Assembly: GCF_022965805.1 (NCBI RefSeq)
Contig: NC_133115.1
Span: 37,181,528-37,245,527, forward strand
From: Primulina eburnea
Taxonomy: Eukaryota; Streptophyta; Magnoliopsida; Lamiales; Gesneriaceae
Reading direction: 5' to 3'
Length of the DNA: 64,000 nucleotides
Below, one piece after another: positions 11,974 through 22,986 of this stretch (its first letter is position 1; every line of letters begins with the position of its first letter). Below the pieces are notes generated by a model, which made no database searches, was not told the origin of the DNA, and saw nothing but the letters and a program-made list of their open reading frames with translations. Made by a program: the position numbers and the translations under genes.

Positions 11974-12875
11974 ATGGACACATCACTTGCAAACAGAGCA
12001 CTTCGACCACCAGCTCCTAAACCTCCTGTCCAACAACAGTTTCGACCAAGGAATGAAGAAAAACGCTGGTTGCAAGTGAATCCTTTAGGTGTTGCCCTAG
12101 GTGTTGCCACACCTGGCCGCAACATATGCAAAAATGCAGTATGTTTGAACTCCACAACTTCTGGAAATTTAAGTGGGGATGATGGATCAGAGACTGATTA
12201 TGAAGAACTCACTCTTGAGAGTGTGCAAAAGCTTTATGAAGAGCTGTTTGAAGATTGGACCAAGAGAAACAAGTTGAACTCAAGTCTCATGAAGGAGTAC
12301 GTTGAACTAAAAGCCTTAGTTGCCAAACTTGAAGTACTTTTGAGCAAAAAGATTTGGAACTTGGTAAGACCAAAGAAGAGCTTCAAAAGGCAACTGAAAC
12401 CCTGTCCAAGTTTAATTCGAGCACATCAAAGCTTGAAACCATTCTTTCAATGGGAAGAGATGACAAAAAGGGTCTAGGATTCAAAGACAGTGTGTTTGAA
12501 ATAGGTGAGTGTTCAAAATCTACTGTGTTTGTGAAAGGAAAAACTGAAACATTCACACCATCTCAAACTACATCTTCAACCAAAAGCTCTCCAACAAAAA
12601 GACAACATACTACACATGTCCCTAAGAGAAGAAAACGAAGGTATGTATGTCATTACTGCTTTAAGCCTGGTCATATTAGGCCCTACTGTTTTAAACTCAG
12701 GGATGATTGCATGAATCAAAAGTTGAGCCAGATGTTGCCCCGAATGTTGTCCAACACTTTCCGCAACACCTACCACCATCGATCTACAGTAAGACAAATT
12801 TGGGTACCAAAGGTAAAAACTCACTGTAATGTTGTCTATACTTCATTGAAAACTAACACCGCAGGTCATTGGTAA
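11974..12875 (+). pseudogene. Sirevirus-like Gag remnant with zinc knuckle
   Basis: The frame from 11974 reads a Gag linker (LTLESVQKLYEELFEDW, then a coiled-coil-like stretch). Near 12348 the reading shifts into the frame that runs from 12354 to 12875, with KTKEELQKATETL and a basic region. A CX2CX4HX4C knuckle (CHYCFKPGHIRPYC) is coded at about 12648-12689. The N-terminal Gag domain expected in this lineage is absent. A stop at 12873-12875 sits two codons before the protease DSG motif. Confidence 0.7.
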
Positions 12876-13628
12876 TTTGATAGTGGAAGCTCACGCCACA
12901 TGACAGGTTCAAGAGAACATCTCATTAATTATGTTGAACAAAAATGTGGTAGAGTAACATATGGAGGGGGAGCTAAAGAAAAAATTGTTGGAAAGGGTAC
13001 TTTGAATGTTGAAGGATTGCCAAAGCTCCACAATGTGCTTCATGTCGAAGGATTAAATTCAAATTTGATAAGCATAAGCCAATTGTGTGATGATAATTTG
13101 CATGTCAAGTTTGATAAACATACTTGTGAAGTTTTTGATGAAACTAACTTGTGCATTATGACAGGTACAAGGTCTTCGGACAATTTCTACCAAATAGGTG
13201 AAGAGCTTTCATGCAAACATGCAGAAGTTAGTGAACTCGACCTATGGCATCAAAAACTTGGACATGCTAGTTTCAAAACCATGAAGAATTTGAGTAAGTA
13301 CGATGCTGTACGAGATTTGAAGAAGAAAACAGCTGAAGATGATGTGGATGAGTTTCTGGAAATTCCAATATCACTGGAAAATGCTGATGTTGCCCCAGAT
13401 GTTGCAACATCTGACACAACACTTGACACTGAAGTCACTGAAGCTGAGGACGAAACGTATAACGATGATGGACAGAATATTCCAAGTAAAATTCAGAAAA
13501 AGCATCCATCATCTCAAATAATTGGAAGTATGCATGAAGGTGTCCAAACTCGAAAGAAAGAAAAAGTGGATTACCGAAAGATGGCTGGACTTATTTGCAT
13601 GAGCTCCTTATACTCACAGATTGAGTGA
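12876..13628 (+). pseudogene. protease and start of integrase, then a deletion joint
   Basis: The frame reads FDSGSSRHMTG (aspartic protease), the protease core, then LWHQKLGHASF (first half of the integrase zinc finger). After about 13300 the sequence jumps to an acidic linker and a basic stretch usually found far downstream, before RT. The DDE core is therefore deleted. A copy of the element's ~40-bp palindromic repeat lies in frame at 13385-13423. Confidence 0.7.
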
Positions 13629-14220
13629 ATATCTACTGGAAATTGGCTTCAAACGAGGTGAGGTAGACAAAATTTTTTTATTCAGAAATCTAAAGGTGAG
13701 ATTCTTATTTTTTCAAGTCTTTGTTGATGATATAATCTTTGGTTCCTCATCTCAAAAGCATGCTGATAATTTTGTTGAGTGCATGTCATCTACATTTGAA
13801 ATGAGCATGGTTGGTGAATTAAGTTTCTTTCTTGGTTTACAAATAAAACAAATGCATGATGACATCTTTTTGTGTCACTTTCAACGGCTGAATCCGAATA
13901 TGTTGCAGCAAGAAGTTGTTGCACTTAACTTTTGTGGATGAATAAAATGATAGAAGACTATGGACTTAAAAGTGAAACTTTAGTTGTTTACTCTGATAAT
14001 TCTAGTGTAATTAATATTTTAAAAAAAAAAATCTAGAACAACACTCTCGAACTAAACACATTGACATTAGACATCACTTTATTCGAGATTTAGTAGAAAA
14101 AAAGATTGATTCGAATTGAATCTGTTGGTACAAATAACCAACTGGCTGACATATTCACAAAAACATTAGACTTTGAGAGGTTCTCCAACCTTAGGAAATA
14201 TCTCAGCATGTGTTCTGCCT
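13629..14220 (+). pseudogene. RT fragment and RNase H tail
   Basis: A short RT piece has the catalytic box FVDD in place of YVDD (near 13720) and the following SFFLGLQIKQ segment. At about 13880 it joins, in another frame, the RNase H end (STAESEYVAA, then DYGL and YSDNSS to about 14020). The 14090-14220 region continues the RNase H tail on the plus strand. It is too reduced to be active. Confidence 0.65.
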
Positions 14221-15517
14221 GAACATACATAGATGTTGCCTCAGATATTACAACATCTCGGACAACACCTAACATGCATGTGCATTTCTAGGACTTAGAC
14301 ATACTGCATTTGCATTCATACTGTTATATGATGTGTTATCACAATGTTGCATAATCTTCTGGTGCACTTACAATTTCTTGTCCATTTAATCTTTAACACA
14401 CTTGGACATGATTGATGATCTGTTTGAATCACAAAGTAGTTGAGGGATGATCATGTACTCCATGACATTGACCCATACGAAAGGTGACTTGAAAAGATTA
14501 AAAAAAAAATCAATTATGCATATTGATCTGTATCAGAAGAAAAGATGGGAAAAAGCTACCTAAAAGAGTCCAATGAAGACTGTGATTTTAGTGTGGGAGC
14601 TACCTCTTCTGAATTTCATACAGAAAGTAAAATAGAAGAAATTGGAAAAAGCTACCTAGAGGAGTCCTAAAGAAGACCGTTCTTCCAGTGTGGGAGCTAC
14701 CACTTCTATGATCAGAAAATTGATAACTCTTTAAGTGTGTAGAAAAATTGAAATATATTTTGAAATTGGACGTGTTGTCAGAAGATGTTGCCAACATTTG
14801 TGACAACATTTCATTTGTGAACATATCTCATATTTGTTTTCATGTTTTTATTTCTGTTACATTCTGTTATTAGGCATAAATAGGTCATGCATAAACATAA
14901 CATTGTGAATATTGTTGGTCAAGAGGGTATGCGTATTTCAACAGAGAAAATTCGATGAAAATCCGGATTTTGCTAGAAATCCAATATTTGTGATTTTTGA
15001 TGGTTCAGTGGTGTTAAAATCGACGTGGGTTTCAATTTTGGAATTTTTTTTGAAATGATTTTTGACGCAATTATCTCAGTTATTTTGGATAGTGATTACG
15101 GGCTAAAGCTGATCTTGTCTCCTATGAGAACTTAGTTTCTGACTATCGCCTTGCTATGGAGGTGGATGTCCATTCTGGACAAAAAGGGGGAGAAGATGCG
15201 ACTCAAACTCAAGAGACTATGATTTGAAAGGGTCAAATGAATTGAAAGGATCAAATGATACATTTGTTTGATTTCGTTTTTAATGTTCTGCTTTGTTAAG
15301 TTTCTGCTTCCCTGATGTGTTTCTGTTCTAATGAAATGAACTGTTAATGATTTTTGCAGGTGTTGTCTCAGATGTTGCCAACACAACGAACAACACCCGT
15401 ACCAACTTGATTTTATTCAGGGGGAGAAAAATTCTCATATTAAGGGGAGTTAACTGGATGTTAACTGAGAAATTGAGTTTGATTTGATTTTGTCCAGAAA
15501 GGCAAAAAAGGGGAGAT
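14221..15517 (+). other. 3' non-coding region of the Sirevirus-like element
   Basis: About 1.3 kb between the RNase H remnant and the 3' LTR. It contains three copies of the palindromic repeat (about 14231, 14771, 15359), a GAGTCC/TGTGGGAGCTACC direct repeat (14556-14706) and the polypurine tract. No coding region was supported. Confidence 0.6.
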
Positions 15518-16621
15518 TGAAGGGAAATATATTTTCGTTATTTAATTGATATAATTTATTATCTTAAATAATTTCCCTAATATTATCTTTTCCTGTTGAT
15601 TTGATTGAGTATAATATTTAATTGTGGTTTTGCCTTTCCAGATAATTATGTTAAGATTTTATTGTGATATAATATCTTCCTACAGTCTAGTTTCATTTTT
15701 GATAAGATTATGTGGAATATTGGATTTTACTTTCTAGATATTATCTTTGTGTTAAATATCTTTTAGATATAATATATATGATAATGATTTACATGATATG
15801 ATACTATTGATTTGTTTCTAATTGAATTCTTGTTTACCATATCTTATAGATTTCTTTATGGAAGATAAACTCTAGGAGAGATGAAAGCTATACATAAGAG
15901 GTGATCAACGTGAGGTGATAGAAGGTGTATAGAGAGAAGATTGTAGAGAGAGACTAAGAGAAATTCATAGAGTTTTAGTGGAGTTTTTTTGTGGGAAAGT
16001 TTTCGTGTGAGGTTCTTGGAATTCTTCGTGGGAAAGTTTTCTTGGTGGTCTCTCTTCCTCGGTCAATATTCACTCAATTGTGCACGTTCAGAAATTCAGA
16101 GAAAATCCTATTCAAGAGACAGTGCTGTGTTTTGAAGTGTGTTGATCCCGTGTTGCTCTGAATGTTGCCAACATTTACAGACAACATCCGTAACGATGTT
16201 GACTGAAGATTACATCTAATTGATCGTGTTTTTCGGGATCAAGTTTTGCTTTCTTGTTCACGTTTTAATATTGTTGGTTGTTTTAGAAAGCTTTATTTTC
16301 TCAACTTGTTGAGGAAATTGATTTTTGTAATAATCAATAGTGATAGGTTTTTGTGTAAACGGTTTGGTTTTCTAGTGATTAATTTTTTTCATAAGGCACC
16401 GCACAAGTATTTATATTTGTGCATATTTAATCTTGTCCATCTATTTATTTAAAGTGAATTTGTGTTATAAAAGTTAATTTTTCGCTGCGTGTAGATGTTG
16501 TCCGAGATGTTGTAACATCTGGCACAACATTTAATTCTGATAAAACACGAATTTACTGTTTTACATCATATTCTGATATTTTCATTATTTTCGATATTTG
16601 TCGGACAAAATAAACCTAACA
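15518..16621 (+). repeat. 3' LTR of the Sirevirus-like element
   Basis: 1,104 bases, starting TGAAGGG and ending CCTAACA, with the target duplication ATCTC directly after. It shows the uninterrupted state of the site occupied by the TIR element in the other LTR. Confidence 0.93.
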
Positions 16622-16816
16622 ATCTCCATACTAAAGATTCGATAGCATTCAGAAGATAATTTGAAAAACAAAACTATATAATATGACACGAAGTTTATTG
16701 ATATTATTTCCAAGCCATTGCCCTTTTTATTTGCTTGATTGATTGGTGTTCGTCACTTCCGGCTGTTTAGATCTTACATTTTAACTTTGTTAACAGTAAT
16801 ATATTGAGGAACCAAG

Positions 16817-18202
16817 ATGGTTGTACAGGGATTTACTGTGGACTTAGATAAGCCCCTTGTCTTCCAGGTAACTGATGTATATATCTCACTCCTTATTTTT
16901 TCTAAATAATGTTTGTGTGATCTGGCTGTCTCAAAAAGACCACTTTTGCCAACATTTCACAGGTTGGGCATCTTGGCGAGGCTTATCAGGACTGGGTTCA
17001 TCAGCCTATTGTGGGCAAGGAACCTCGATTTTTTGAAAACTATATTTTGGAGGTGTAATTCTTTTTCTTTGTTGCTTAAAGGACACTGGTTCTTTGTCAT
17101 CGTTCTCGAATTAACAAGATGTTTATTCTACTTCAAACAGTTCCTGACAAAGAACGACTGGTGGGTAATTCCCCTTATTTGGCTCCCAGTGGTCGGATGG
17201 TCCCTTTCGATCGCTGTTAGTATGGGAAATTCAATCTATCAGTTGTTCCCGATGGTAGCGTTTGGCATTTTTGCCTGGACATTGCTAGAATATACTCTGC
17301 ATCGATTCCTTTTCCACATTAAGACAAAGAGTTATTGGTTAGTTTGCTCTTGCTCCGTTTCTTGATCCAATTTGGTTTTCCTGTTGCACGGGCTGTATCA
17401 GGAGCTTTATTTTTAAACCCCTATTGCTACTCGAGACTCAAATTTTGCTACAGTTTTCCCTTTCTTGTGTTATCTCTCCGTTAAATTCTTTCTTTGCAGG
17501 GGCAACACACTTCATTATCTACTTCACGGTTGTCATCATAAGCACCCTATGGACGGTTTGCGACTTGTTTTTCCTCCTGCTGCAACTGCTATTCTCTTGG
17601 TGCCTGTATGCGTTTCATCCTAACTTTCTTCTCAACAATCATTTTGCAGTTCAACCAAATTTTCCACCTAGTGGACTAGTTTTATTCATCTGTATGTGAG
17701 TAAAAACTGTACTTTTAAATGATTCAGAAATAAAACAAGCTGTAATGAATACAATTCAATGTAAACTGAAGTACGAATCCAATAATTTTTTTTGAATTTG
17801 TGGTGTCGGTTTATAAATGTTTTTACTTGTTGATTTTCCATGTCTACCTATGTGAATTGCAGTTTTGGAACTTGATAAAACTCTTATCTACTCCTTCCAC
17901 TGCTCCTGCATTCTTTGGTGGTGGTCTTCTTGGCTATGTAATGTATGATGTAACTCATTACTACTTGCACCATGGGCAGCCAACCACTAAAGTATCAAAG
18001 GCTCTCAAGGTCCGTTCATATGATTAAATCATCTTATTAGCGGTCATGGGATTTTCAAACGACTTTTCATTTTTCTGCAATGCAGAAATATCATCTAAAT
18101 CATCATTTCCGCATCCAGAATAAAGGCTTTGGCATCACTTCCTCACTCTGGGACAAGATATTTGGAACCCTACCTCCATCAAAACAAGCTCAAAAGAGTT
18201 AG
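16817..18202 (+). CDS. FAH1: fatty acid 2-hydroxylase (dihydroceramide fatty acyl 2-hydroxylase), six coding exons, 235 aa
   Basis: An ER-membrane di-iron enzyme that adds the 2-hydroxyl to very long acyl chains of ceramides. Coding exons are 16817-16867, 16963-17052, 17141-17337, 17500-17605, 17863-18009 and 18086-18202; every junction is GT-AG and the joined frame is exact. The histidine clusters of the FAH/ERG3 superfamily are complete: HRFLFH (His101, His106), HYLLHGCHHKHPMD (118-131), HYYLHHG (180-186) and YHLNHHF (199-205). Hydrophobic stretches at about 54-74, 82-100 and 137-178 are the membrane segments. As in other plant FAHs there is no cytochrome b5 domain. Length matches Arabidopsis FAH1/FAH2 (about 237). 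FAH1 and FAH2 cannot be told apart here. The leader intron carries a 6.4-kb retrotransposon, so expression may be altered even though the protein is intact. Confidence 0.95.
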
Positions 18203-18939
18203 ATAATTTATTCTTTAGACTCATGTCATGAATAGTTAGCAAATTCCAGTCAAGCTTTTCATAATCACCATTTTTTACTCAATATTTCGTGTGTGTTGTT
18301 TCCGAGCAAGTTTGGAATGTTGATCATGTGCACACTTCTGTGGGAATTGTGTTAGTTATTTGATTGTTTTGGTTGAAATATCAAAATTTAGCATGCACCA
18401 AAAATATATGCAAAGGTTTATGTTGGGATTTATGCCAAAAATATGCAGCACACATTCTGCAGAAGCAGAATTTGTTAACTGTAATGTTATGTCTTATTAA
18501 TGTGTTCTAGTCATGCCTCCCATGTGTTGCCAGATTATTGTCAAGAATTTCCGTTTATATGCTTAAAACAGACTTTCTGTTTGCCATTATCACCAACATT
18601 ATGAGCCTGCCGTTGAGTTTTATGCACTCTTGATCTATGGCAAATGGCATGATATAATTTTTTAATAGATTTTTGGTGTCCCTAAAATAAAGGGTGACTT
18701 TGCATTTTGCTGTGAATTGTTCCGTGTTTTTCTTGTCATACCACCATCTCTAAATTTCGAGTTTCTTTAGTCTTGACCATAAAGGTTTGGAATAAATCAG
18801 AGAAAAAAAATCAAATTCTAGTGAGCTCATTCACTAATTCAGTCGTGATACATATGGCACATCAGAAATTGCAAGCAAAACATTTATCTTATGTGCTTTT
18901 GAACAAATATTTATAGAGTAGAGTAGCAATCAAAATCTT
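18203..18939. other. FAH 3' region and intergenic sequence
   Basis: AT-rich sequence with no ORF of note. The 3' untranslated region of FAH must lie in the first few hundred bases. Confidence 0.5.
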
Positions 18940-20265
18940 GGAATTTGCTTGGACAATGATTGTTCTGTTCTTCCGATAGACTCTTCCCTTGATTGTAAAA
19001 CAATTGTAAAGAAGTTCCCTGGATCAACAGGACTTACCTTCTGCCAGTGTTTTGAAGTTCCCCGTAAAGCTCTCCGATCCAATTTATGTGCCTCTCAGAT
19101 TTAACTTCACCATCTACAACCCATTTCACAAGGTAGAGTATCTTCTTCCAAGATCCGTTCCCACACTTTGTCTCGAATTGGTTCTTCCATAAAACCTGAT
19201 TTTGCCTTGAAATAGTTCTTACCCTGGACAGTCCTATCCTTAAACACTTCAACGGATCACCTCAGTCTTTTGGATCCAACCCAAGTTCCGGAAAGCTCTT
19301 TTTCAATCATCACCGATCTCAAAAAATGGGAATCAAATAGAACTCGCGGATTCATTCCAAAGATTCAAGAGTTGAATAAGTCAAAAGTTAGTTTTTGATG
19401 TAGTGGGTTAGTGGTTAAGTAGACAAGAAGTTATTTAACTTCTAGTTATTTTTCTTCAAGCTTTGTTCTATAAAAGACTTGGTAGTTTGTATTCAACTGT
19501 GTGTTCAAATACTTCAATGAGAGTATAGGAGTGAAAGGATCAGAGAATAGGACGAGATCACTTGTATAACTATGGCAATTGAAGGAATGAAATTTGTTAA
19601 AATCTTTTTTGTTTCTCTTCTTTACACATCACACATATTCTCCAAACTTTATACAACATTCTCTGGACTTTTTCGGCTATAAAAAATCAACAGAACTTCT
19701 ACTGCCTTCTGCTCGCCTTTATCACCTCTAATTGAATTCTGAAAAACGAGCCCGATGAATAATTCTTGGGACAGCTTAGTTGCAACTCTTTGCCATATGT
19801 TTACAAGTTCTGTTCCTTGTCGATCCAGATTCTTATAGATTCTGAACAAAAAAAACGACCGGTCGAACTCGCACCAGCTTGATTTTCCAGGCGATAATGA
19901 TTCCAAAGCTAGCTAACCACCCCCTCTGATAGCACAAAACAATTCTTCACCCATTGTTACTCGATCAAGAATTCTCACATTTACGTCTACCAAGTGCGCA
20001 TCTATGATGTTATCTGCAGCTAGGCCATATTTCCTGAGCATTGTACCAAACTCTCCTCCACTGAAGTGGCCATCGATGCCTACTGTCGGGCATATTCCAG
20101 AAGGGAATCCAAGAAGATCACCATTCTTGGCTGTACTATAATAAAGTTCCCCGATTATTGCACCTGACTGAACCCACGCTGTTTCATCTTCCAAATCTAC
20201 GCTGATTGAACGAAATTTGGTAAGATCGGTAAATAAATGGGATATGGCAGAGGAATTAAAGGCCA
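18940..20265 (-). pseudogene. BBE-like (FAD-linked oxidase) pseudogene
   Basis: Reading down the minus strand, 20265-19913 matches residues ~125-230 of the intact BBE-like neighbour, including the Cys loop (GICPTVG) and GLAADNIIDAH. The first ~125 residues with the FAD-binding His are missing. A stop falls at 19913. Homology resumes in 19906-19649 (FRIYKNLDRQGTELVNIWQ) and again, after about 270 foreign bases, in 19252-18940 (KNYFKAKS near 19220, YLVKWV near 19140, DPGNFF near 19020). Several frames and stops are involved. It cannot give a working enzyme. Confidence 0.85.
19392..19640 (+). repeat. possible solo LTR inside the BBE pseudogene
   Basis: About 250 bases foreign to the BBE alignment, starting near TGTAGTGGG. 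A TATAAAAG box lies at 19469 and the end is near TTTACA. Size and layout fit a short copia LTR, but I found no clear target duplication, so the boundaries and the call are tentative. Confidence 0.35.
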
Positions 20266-20942
20266 TCATATATCCTGAAGAAGATGGACATGCAGTGAGC
20301 AAAATCTTCTTCGTTTGCAAAGCAAATTTTCCAGGAAATTGAAATCAATCAAGAATAGAAAAAAGGGGCTGGTTGTCGTACTGCATTTCCAAGTCAACTA
20401 TTTTGCAGAATTTAAATTATCAATTTTTTTCCCAAGATTTTTCAGGTTTCTGTGACAGTTGAACGGTGAAGATTAGATCATTCCAACAAATGAGAAGAAA
20501 TTTTCGGAGAATTCAATGTCGGCAGCTTGCACACGCTGATATTTAATGGATGTACACATTTTCGGTGGGAGGGAGAAGTTTTCCTATGACAGGAGCTGTA
20601 ATTTTTCTATTTCTCGATCATTTATAATTTTCATGTAAAAATGTACTTTCCACATATATTTTTCTCTAAACCAAAAGTGCGATTCATATGATTTAAAGTC
20701 GGAAGCTGCTTATTTTTCAATTATTTCAACTTTGAAACAAAAGACAAGTGGTAAGCAAGTAAGCAGCAATATTTTTATGAAACCAACATGGGAGACTCGC
20801 TGATATACCAGATCCTAAGTGGTAGATACTGGAAAATATCCATACTTGCGGTCCCTTTTAACAAAAATATAAAAGGCTAATGTTTAAATGCTTTCTATGA
20901 AAATTGTTCAAGGATCTTGACACAGTGGAGGCATCTGATTAG

Positions 20943-22526
20943 TTACACCAGCAGGGGAATACTCTGTTCATGCCTGAAAAAGTTCCCCGGATCAACCCGT
21001 CTCTTCACTCCTGCCAATCTTTTGAAGTTTCCCTTGAAATATTTTTTACCCCAAACCACATGTGAATGGCTGATATTATGATTCTGAATGTTGACTCCTA
21101 TATCAAGATCCCTATAGTTTATGTAGGCAGCTCGTGGAGAGCTTGAAACATATGGTTCCATGTAATTGTAAAGCTCTCTGATCCAGTTATCATGTTTCTT
21201 GGATTCGGTATCCTCGTTCGCTACCCATTTCACCAAGTATTGTATGTTGAACAGATTTCCTTTTCTGTGAGGGAAAGGCAGTTCAGATTCTGGGATTTCC
21301 TCCATTCTTCCTCCGAAGGGATCCATTATCAAGAATGCTAACTTTTCTTGCAGAAATCTTTTTCGAATCCCTCCAAATGCATTCTCTGGTATGGATTTCT
21401 CCACGAAATCTGATTTTGCCTTGAAGTAGCTCTTAAATTGGATGGTTCTATCCAGTAAAAGTTCCAGGGGGTCACTTTGTTGATATCCAGTGAAGTACAT
21501 GACAGATTCTATCCAACTCATTTCACTACAATTTTTTTCTGTTAAGCCTAATTCTGGGAAGCTCTTATTCATCAATGGAATTAATTCATTTATTGGTCCG
21601 AGAAATAGAGAGTTAAACAAGACCTCTACCACTTTCTGATTCGCTTTGCCATCTATATCTGAACCTTGAATCACAACTCTGATGAATAGATCTTCCGGCA
21701 GCTTAGTTGCTTTCTGTTGCCATTGATGGACAAGTCCTACACCTTCTTGATTTAAAGTCTTGTGTAGTGTAAAAACAGTCACAACCGGTGGAACTCGAAA
21801 CAACTTGATTTTCCAACCAATTATTACCCCAAAGCTACCTCCTCCACCTCCTCGAATAGCCCAAAATAGATCTTCCCCCATTGATTTTCGATCAAGAATC
21901 CTTCCCTCTACATCCATGAAAAAAGCATCAATGATGTTATCTGCAGCTAGGCCATATTTTCTGACCATGGTTCCTATACCTCCTCCACTAAAGTGGCCTC
22001 CAACACCCACACTTGGGCATACTCCTGCAGGAAATCCAAGAACTCCACTCTTCTTAGCGATGTTGTAATATAACTCACCAAGCGTTGCCCCTGACTGAAT
22101 CCATGCTGTTTCCTTCTCCAAATCAATGCTAATGGAACGGAGATTGATAAAATCAATTATTATAAACGGTGTTTTGCAAAGGAACGATAGGCCCTCATAG
22201 TCATGGCCACCGCTCTTGACTCTGATTTGCAAACCATGCTTCTTGCTACAAAGGATGGCTGCTCTGATTTCATCAGCATCGTATGGTGTGATTATGAATC
22301 TCGGTGTAGAGGACGTCGAGTTTAACCATCTGGGATTTTGTTCCGCGGATTGCAAGAGATTGAAATATGATTTAGAGATTGGAGCGTGTATGTACTTAAA
22401 GGATTTAATGTATGTTTTAGCAGAATAAATTGACATGCACTCGACAAATTCTTCATGTTTCGCATCACAAAATGTAAGGAAAAATGAAAACAAAAGCAGG
22501 ACTTGGACTGAATGAGAGATCATCAT
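20943..22526 (-). CDS. BBE-like FAD-dependent oxidoreductase, intronless, 527 aa
   Basis: A secreted flavoprotein of the berberine-bridge-enzyme-like family, whose members oxidise monolignols, oligosaccharides or alkaloids. The substrate cannot be told from sequence. A signal peptide covers residues 1-22. The FAD domain includes SGGHDYEG with His108 and GVCPSVGVGGHFSGGG with Cys170. These are the two residues that bind FAD covalently, with the same 62-residue spacing as in the Eschscholzia enzyme (104/166, from memory). The C-terminal BBE domain ends with YINYRDLDIG and FFRHEQSIP. Length and absence of introns are usual for the family. Two decayed relatives flank it (18940-20265 and 29431-29670), all on the minus strand, so this is the survivor of a tandem array. 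Confidence 0.95.
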   Translation of the reverse strand: MMISHSVQVLLLFSFFLTFCDAKHEEFVECMSIYSAKTYIKSFKYIHAPISKSYFNLLQSAEQNPRWLNSTSSTPRFIITPYDADEIRAAILCSKKHGLQIRVKSGGHDYEGLSFLCKTPFIIIDFINLRSISIDLEKETAWIQSGATLGELYYNIAKKSGVLGFPAGVCPSVGVGGHFSGGGIGTMVRKYGLAADNIIDAFFMDVEGRILDRKSMGEDLFWAIRGGGGGSFGVIIGWKIKLFRVPPVVTVFTLHKTLNQEGVGLVHQWQQKATKLPEDLFIRVVIQGSDIDGKANQKVVEVLFNSLFLGPINELIPLMNKSFPELGLTEKNCSEMSWIESVMYFTGYQQSDPLELLLDRTIQFKSYFKAKSDFVEKSIPENAFGGIRKRFLQEKLAFLIMDPFGGRMEEIPESELPFPHRKGNLFNIQYLVKWVANEDTESKKHDNWIRELYNYMEPYVSSSPRAAYINYRDLDIGVNIQNHNISHSHVVWGKKYFKGNFKRLAGVKRRVDPGNFFRHEQSIPLLV

Positions 22527-22579
22527 TCCGATGTCTCTTAGATAACTGTATGTGCAGTTTAGTTAATGGTAAATTTTTC

Positions 22580-22594
22580 AGGCTATATATTAAG
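22580..22594 (-). promoter_or_regulatory. TATA box of the BBE-like gene
   Basis: On the minus strand TTAATATATAGCC lies about 60 bases before the start codon at 22526. Confidence 0.45.
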
Positions 22595-22599
22595 TTGGA

Positions 22600-22986
22600 G
22601 AAGGAAACAGCATGGATTTGTAGCAAGTTGGAATATTTATATTTTATGGCAATGACATGTATTTTACCTCTAAAAACGATGATTCCTAAGATTATTATAA
22701 ATTAGGTAAATGTCATGGAACTTTTTTAATTGTCATTTTGCATTTTAGTCGGCAGTTTCTTTATACCTATACACAGACCTGTAGGATTATTTAAATGAAA
22801 TTTAACATTAATTTACCTCGTAGTATTTTTATGTGACGAAAAAACCACATTCCTCGATCATTCTTTGGAGAAGTAAAGCATTTGTCATCCTTAGTAAGCG
22901 TCTAACCTTCTTAATTATACTTTCAGACGATTATAACATTTTCTTTTTTCACGGTTTGAATCTCTTTCGTAGATTTGAATTGTTAT
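22600..22986. other. BBE-like upstream region
   Basis: AT-rich promoter-side sequence up to the copia insertion. No further gene was seen. Confidence 0.5.

Larger units (their letters stand above)
10210..16621 (+). mobile_element. Sirevirus-like Ty1/copia element with large internal deletions, inside the FAH leader intron
   Basis: The LTRs 10210-11899 and 15518-16621 both run TGAAGGG...CCTAACA. The target-site duplication ATCTC is exact (10205-10209 and 16622-16626). The primer-binding site at 11902 reads TGGTATCAGAGC (initiator tRNA-Met), and an A/G tract at 15503-15517 precedes the 3' LTR. Gag (second half), protease, the first His-rich part of integrase, a short RT piece and the RNase H end survive. 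The integrase core and most of RT are missing. It is non-autonomous and lies in the sense direction of FAH. Confidence 0.92.
9785..16816 (+). other. FAH 5' untranslated exon and its expanded intron
   Basis: A GTGAGT donor at 9852 follows a non-coding leader (start estimated at about 9785 from an AATATAATG box near 9755). A TAACAG acceptor ends at 16796, and the ATG-bearing exon follows from 16797. The inferred intron of 6,945 bases is about 530 bases once the retrotransposon (10210-16621) and one copy of its duplication are removed. This is inferred from splice signals and position only; a transcript is needed to confirm it. Confidence 0.5.

Noticed and set aside
12645..12690. Host zinc-knuckle gene
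   Set aside because: The knuckle lies between LTRs with a duplication, so it is Gag.
21760..22428. Plus-strand frames opposite the BBE-like gene
   Set aside because: Antisense shadows of a well-supported gene.
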